Below are positions 63,896 to 64,000 of a stretch of DNA of 64,000 bases, piece after piece. How positions within the stretch are numbered: the stretch's first letter is position 1; each line of letters opens with the position of its first letter. The stretch is from Euborellia annulipes (lineage: Eukaryota; Arthropoda; Insecta; Dermaptera; Anisolabididae), in the NCBI GenBank assembly GCA_023213315.1, contig JAKCPI010000979.1:38952-102951 (forward strand), given 5' to 3'. The notes beneath the pieces are model-generated. The model saw nothing but the letters and a program-made list of their open reading frames with translations, did no database searches and was not told the origin of the DNA. The translations under genes were made by a program, and so were the position numbers.

Positions 63896-64000
63896 TAAAA
63901 GATATTTATAAAAAATTCGCTCTATATGTTATAGATAATTAAATTAGTATACATTGTGTTAAAGAATAATTAATTTTTTGCCTTTAATTAATTAGCTGGA

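Noticed and set aside
61485..64000. Upstream fumarase exons
   Set aside because: No minus-strand frame shows fumarase words such as GSSxMPxKxN; the region is nested repeats, so the exons must lie beyond the right edge.

Overview
This is a eukaryotic nuclear window, AT-rich and dominated by repeats. Its coding content is split into short exons with GT-AG (once GC-AG) introns. The mix of tRNA-derived SINEs, 5'-truncated non-LTR retrotransposons, hAT and Tc1-type miniature elements, a young Ty3/gypsy element and animal-type genes suggests an invertebrate animal, most likely an arthropod and possibly a crustacean. That assignment is an inference with low confidence.

Three host genes can be supported, all on the minus strand. 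(1) At 5344-28392 lies the 5' part of an EML-like (echinoderm microtubule-associated protein-like) gene. It has two alternative coding first exons (28287-28392 and 20396-20510), a coiled-coil exon (13675-13854) and two low-complexity linker exons (12699-12846, 5344-5640). All exon phases agree. The HELP and WD40 exons must lie beyond the left edge. A GC-rich untranslated exon at 46638-46790 may belong to it. (2) At 49448-59915 lies a complete six-exon arginase gene (328 codons) with all manganese-ligand motifs, a possible mitochondrial presequence and one GC-AG intron. Its 7.9 kb first intron holds a Ty3/gypsy element. (3) At 61356-61484 lies the last exon of fumarate hydratase. On the plus strand there is a small THAP-domain gene model at 33473-34226 with an unresolved reading-frame problem.

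The rest is mobile DNA, often nested. Families seen: a hairpin-capped repeat of about 670 bp (R1, about 15 copies), two tRNA-derived SINE families (A and B), an inverted pair of tRNA-like units, at least eight hAT-type miniature elements with 8-bp target duplications, a Tc1-type MITE, two LINE 3' ends, and a Ty3/gypsy element with identical 167-bp LTRs inserted into a SINE.

The most interesting signal is a group of fold-back elements. Several have inverted arms that each carry a hammerhead-ribozyme-like motif: a CUGANGA box, a stem-loop, GAAAC, then GUC/GUU and a closing stem I. Eight copies keep both core boxes and at least four more are decayed. All have one extra A or U after CUGANGA. Hammerheads with very short stem III are known from Penelope-like elements and small circular-RNA retroposons, but no Penelope reverse transcriptase is visible here. 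A second notable structure is a 770-bp palindrome near the right edge whose arms are built of short self-complementary words.
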